From contig CAMLOB010000014.1 of NCBI GenBank assembly GCA_946481475.1, positions 1-16,310 of the forward strand: a stretch of DNA of 16,310 nt. Direction: 5' to 3'. Source of the DNA: an uncultured Chlorobiota bacterium. GTDB lineage: Bacteria > Bacteroidota > Kapaibacteriia > OLB7. The notes beneath the pieces are model-generated. The model searched no databases. It had not been told where the DNA came from and saw nothing but the letters and a program-made list of their open reading frames with translations. Every line of letters begins with the position of its first letter. Within the stretch, counting starts at the first letter, position 1. The position numbers and the translations under genes are program-made. This document shows positions 15,716-16,310 of the stretch, one piece after another.

Positions 15716-15764
15716 CGGGACATTGCTTCCCGTTTCGGATTGGTCTGGAGTGTCGCTACGCTCC
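15716..15764. terminator. Weak hairpins between the convergent propeller and GroES-like genes
   Basis: CGGGA (15716-15720) pairs with TCCCG (15728-15732) and is followed by TTTC, a weak terminator candidate for the plus-strand propeller gene. GGAGTGT (15747-15753) pairs with ACGCTCC (15758-15764) through a 4-base loop and overlaps the stop codon of the minus-strand GroES-like gene. Neither has a real T-run. Confidence 0.3.
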
Positions 15765-16142
15765 TCCGGACGGATCCTCATGCAATTCCTCACGCACCAG
15801 CATCAGGATCGCCGGCTGGGGGACGATCACAAAACGCTCGTCGTTGTAGTCGACCTCGACGGCTTCCTTGCGGAGGAAGAGGGCGTGGTCTCCTTCCTTT
15901 GCCTGCAACGGGATATAGCGGGCCGGTTCGCGCGGCGGACCCCACGGTTCGTCGTCGGTATACTCAGGATTCGGCACCGGATAGCCGGGGCCGATCTTCA
16001 CAATCGTTCCGGTCCCCACCTTCTCCTTCTCACCGACGCCGGGTGGAAGATAGAGTCCGTGCTTGCTTCGGTCGTTGTCGCCGTCGGGACGGATCAGTAC
16101 CCGGTCGCCGACGATCAGAATCGTTTGTGTCTTCTTTATCAT
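15756..16142 (-). CDS. GroES-like (Cpn10 family) protein with central proline-rich insertion
   Basis: This is a 128-residue relative of the GroES co-chaperonin, which caps the GroEL folding chamber. The N-terminal half has the family pattern: VGDRVLIRP, then the mobile-loop region SKHGLYLPPGVGEKEKV, then GTGTIVKIGPG. The C-terminal half keeps the last strands (VDYNDERFVIVPQPAILMLV). Between them is an extra hydrophilic, Pro-rich stretch of about 30 residues (PVPNPEYTDDEPWGPPREPA) not present in the standard protein of about 95 residues. I recall proteins of this kind annotated as GroES family in Bacteroidetes relatives, as a second copy beside a canonical GroES; that is memory, not a search. 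No groEL lies next to it here and no CIRCE operator is visible. AGGAG sits 5 bases before the ATG, the best ribosome-binding site in the window. Whether it really binds GroEL is unknown. Confidence 0.85.
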   Translation of the reverse strand: MIKKTQTILIVGDRVLIRPDGDNDRSKHGLYLPPGVGEKEKVGTGTIVKIGPGYPVPNPEYTDDEPWGPPREPARYIPLQAKEGDHALFLRKEAVEVDYNDERFVIVPQPAILMLVREELHEDPSGGA

Positions 16143-16310
16143 ATCGCTCCTGTGTCGTTATCGGGAAGTGGAAACAGAGGGGAAGCGTCGGATCGGGAGC
16201 CGCCTATCACACCTCCCGTTTCCGTGCTATCCAAGTTTGCGTCATGTTCGGTCCGGTCTCCCGGGACTTACTCCCCGGAACGGATCGCAGCGTGCGGGCG
16301 GTCATCGCCA

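Noticed and set aside
16194..16218. CGGGAG/CTCCCG inverted repeat upstream of the GroES-like gene
   Set aside because: The 6-bp stem with a 13-base loop lacks a T-run and does not match the CIRCE operator; chance in GC-rich DNA is likely.
16268..16310. Possible end of a minus-strand gene entering from the right edge, stopping with TAA at 16268
   Set aside because: Only 13 codons are visible, with no recognisable motif; not enough to call.

Overview
The window reads as a chromosomal piece of a Gram-negative bacterium of the FCB superphylum, with GC judged by eye to be clearly above 50%. The best clues are a secreted beta-propeller protein ending in a type IX secretion (Por) C-terminal sorting domain, a divergent GroES-like protein of a form I associate with Bacteroidetes relatives, an outer-membrane porin ending in Phe, and mostly weak Shine-Dalgarno sequences. 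Chlorobi/Ignavibacteria/Kapabacteria or Rhodothermota-like lineages fit. No 16S or other rank-deciding marker is present, so the assignment is inference.

Region 1 (1-3325, plus strand) is a surface-polysaccharide block. It holds the 3' part of a membrane-associated family 2 glycosyltransferase, a polyprenyl glycosylphosphotransferase that would load the first sugar phosphate on the lipid carrier, and a polyprenol-phosphate mannose synthase. Region 2 (3326-3552) is a short convergent gap packed with degenerate low-complexity repeats of three kinds. A fourth short stretch lies just upstream of phoU.

Region 3 (3547-8943, minus strand) is a phosphate-acquisition block. In transcription order it is an OprP/OprO-type porin, pstC, pstA, pstB and phoU. 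pstC-pstA-pstB are tightly packed. No pstS substrate-binding gene is present in the window, and both permeases carry enlarged periplasmic loops. The porin promoter region contains five 7-bp direct repeats in two 11-bp-periodic sets, the geometry of a Pho box. I regard this as the most interesting observation here.

Region 4 (9057-11653, minus strand) is a single alpha-glucan phosphorylase with its own strong intrinsic terminator. Region 5 (11850-12522, plus strand) is an ECF sigma factor, apparently with no anti-sigma gene beside it, closed by a near-perfect intrinsic terminator. Region 6 (12681-15707, plus strand) is a 1008-residue Asp-box propeller protein with an ASH-like domain and a type IX sorting domain. 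Region 7 (15756-16142, minus strand) is a GroES-like protein with a proline-rich insertion. The last 168 bases hold no gene I can support. No tRNA, rRNA, CRISPR array, insertion sequence or phage gene was recognised.
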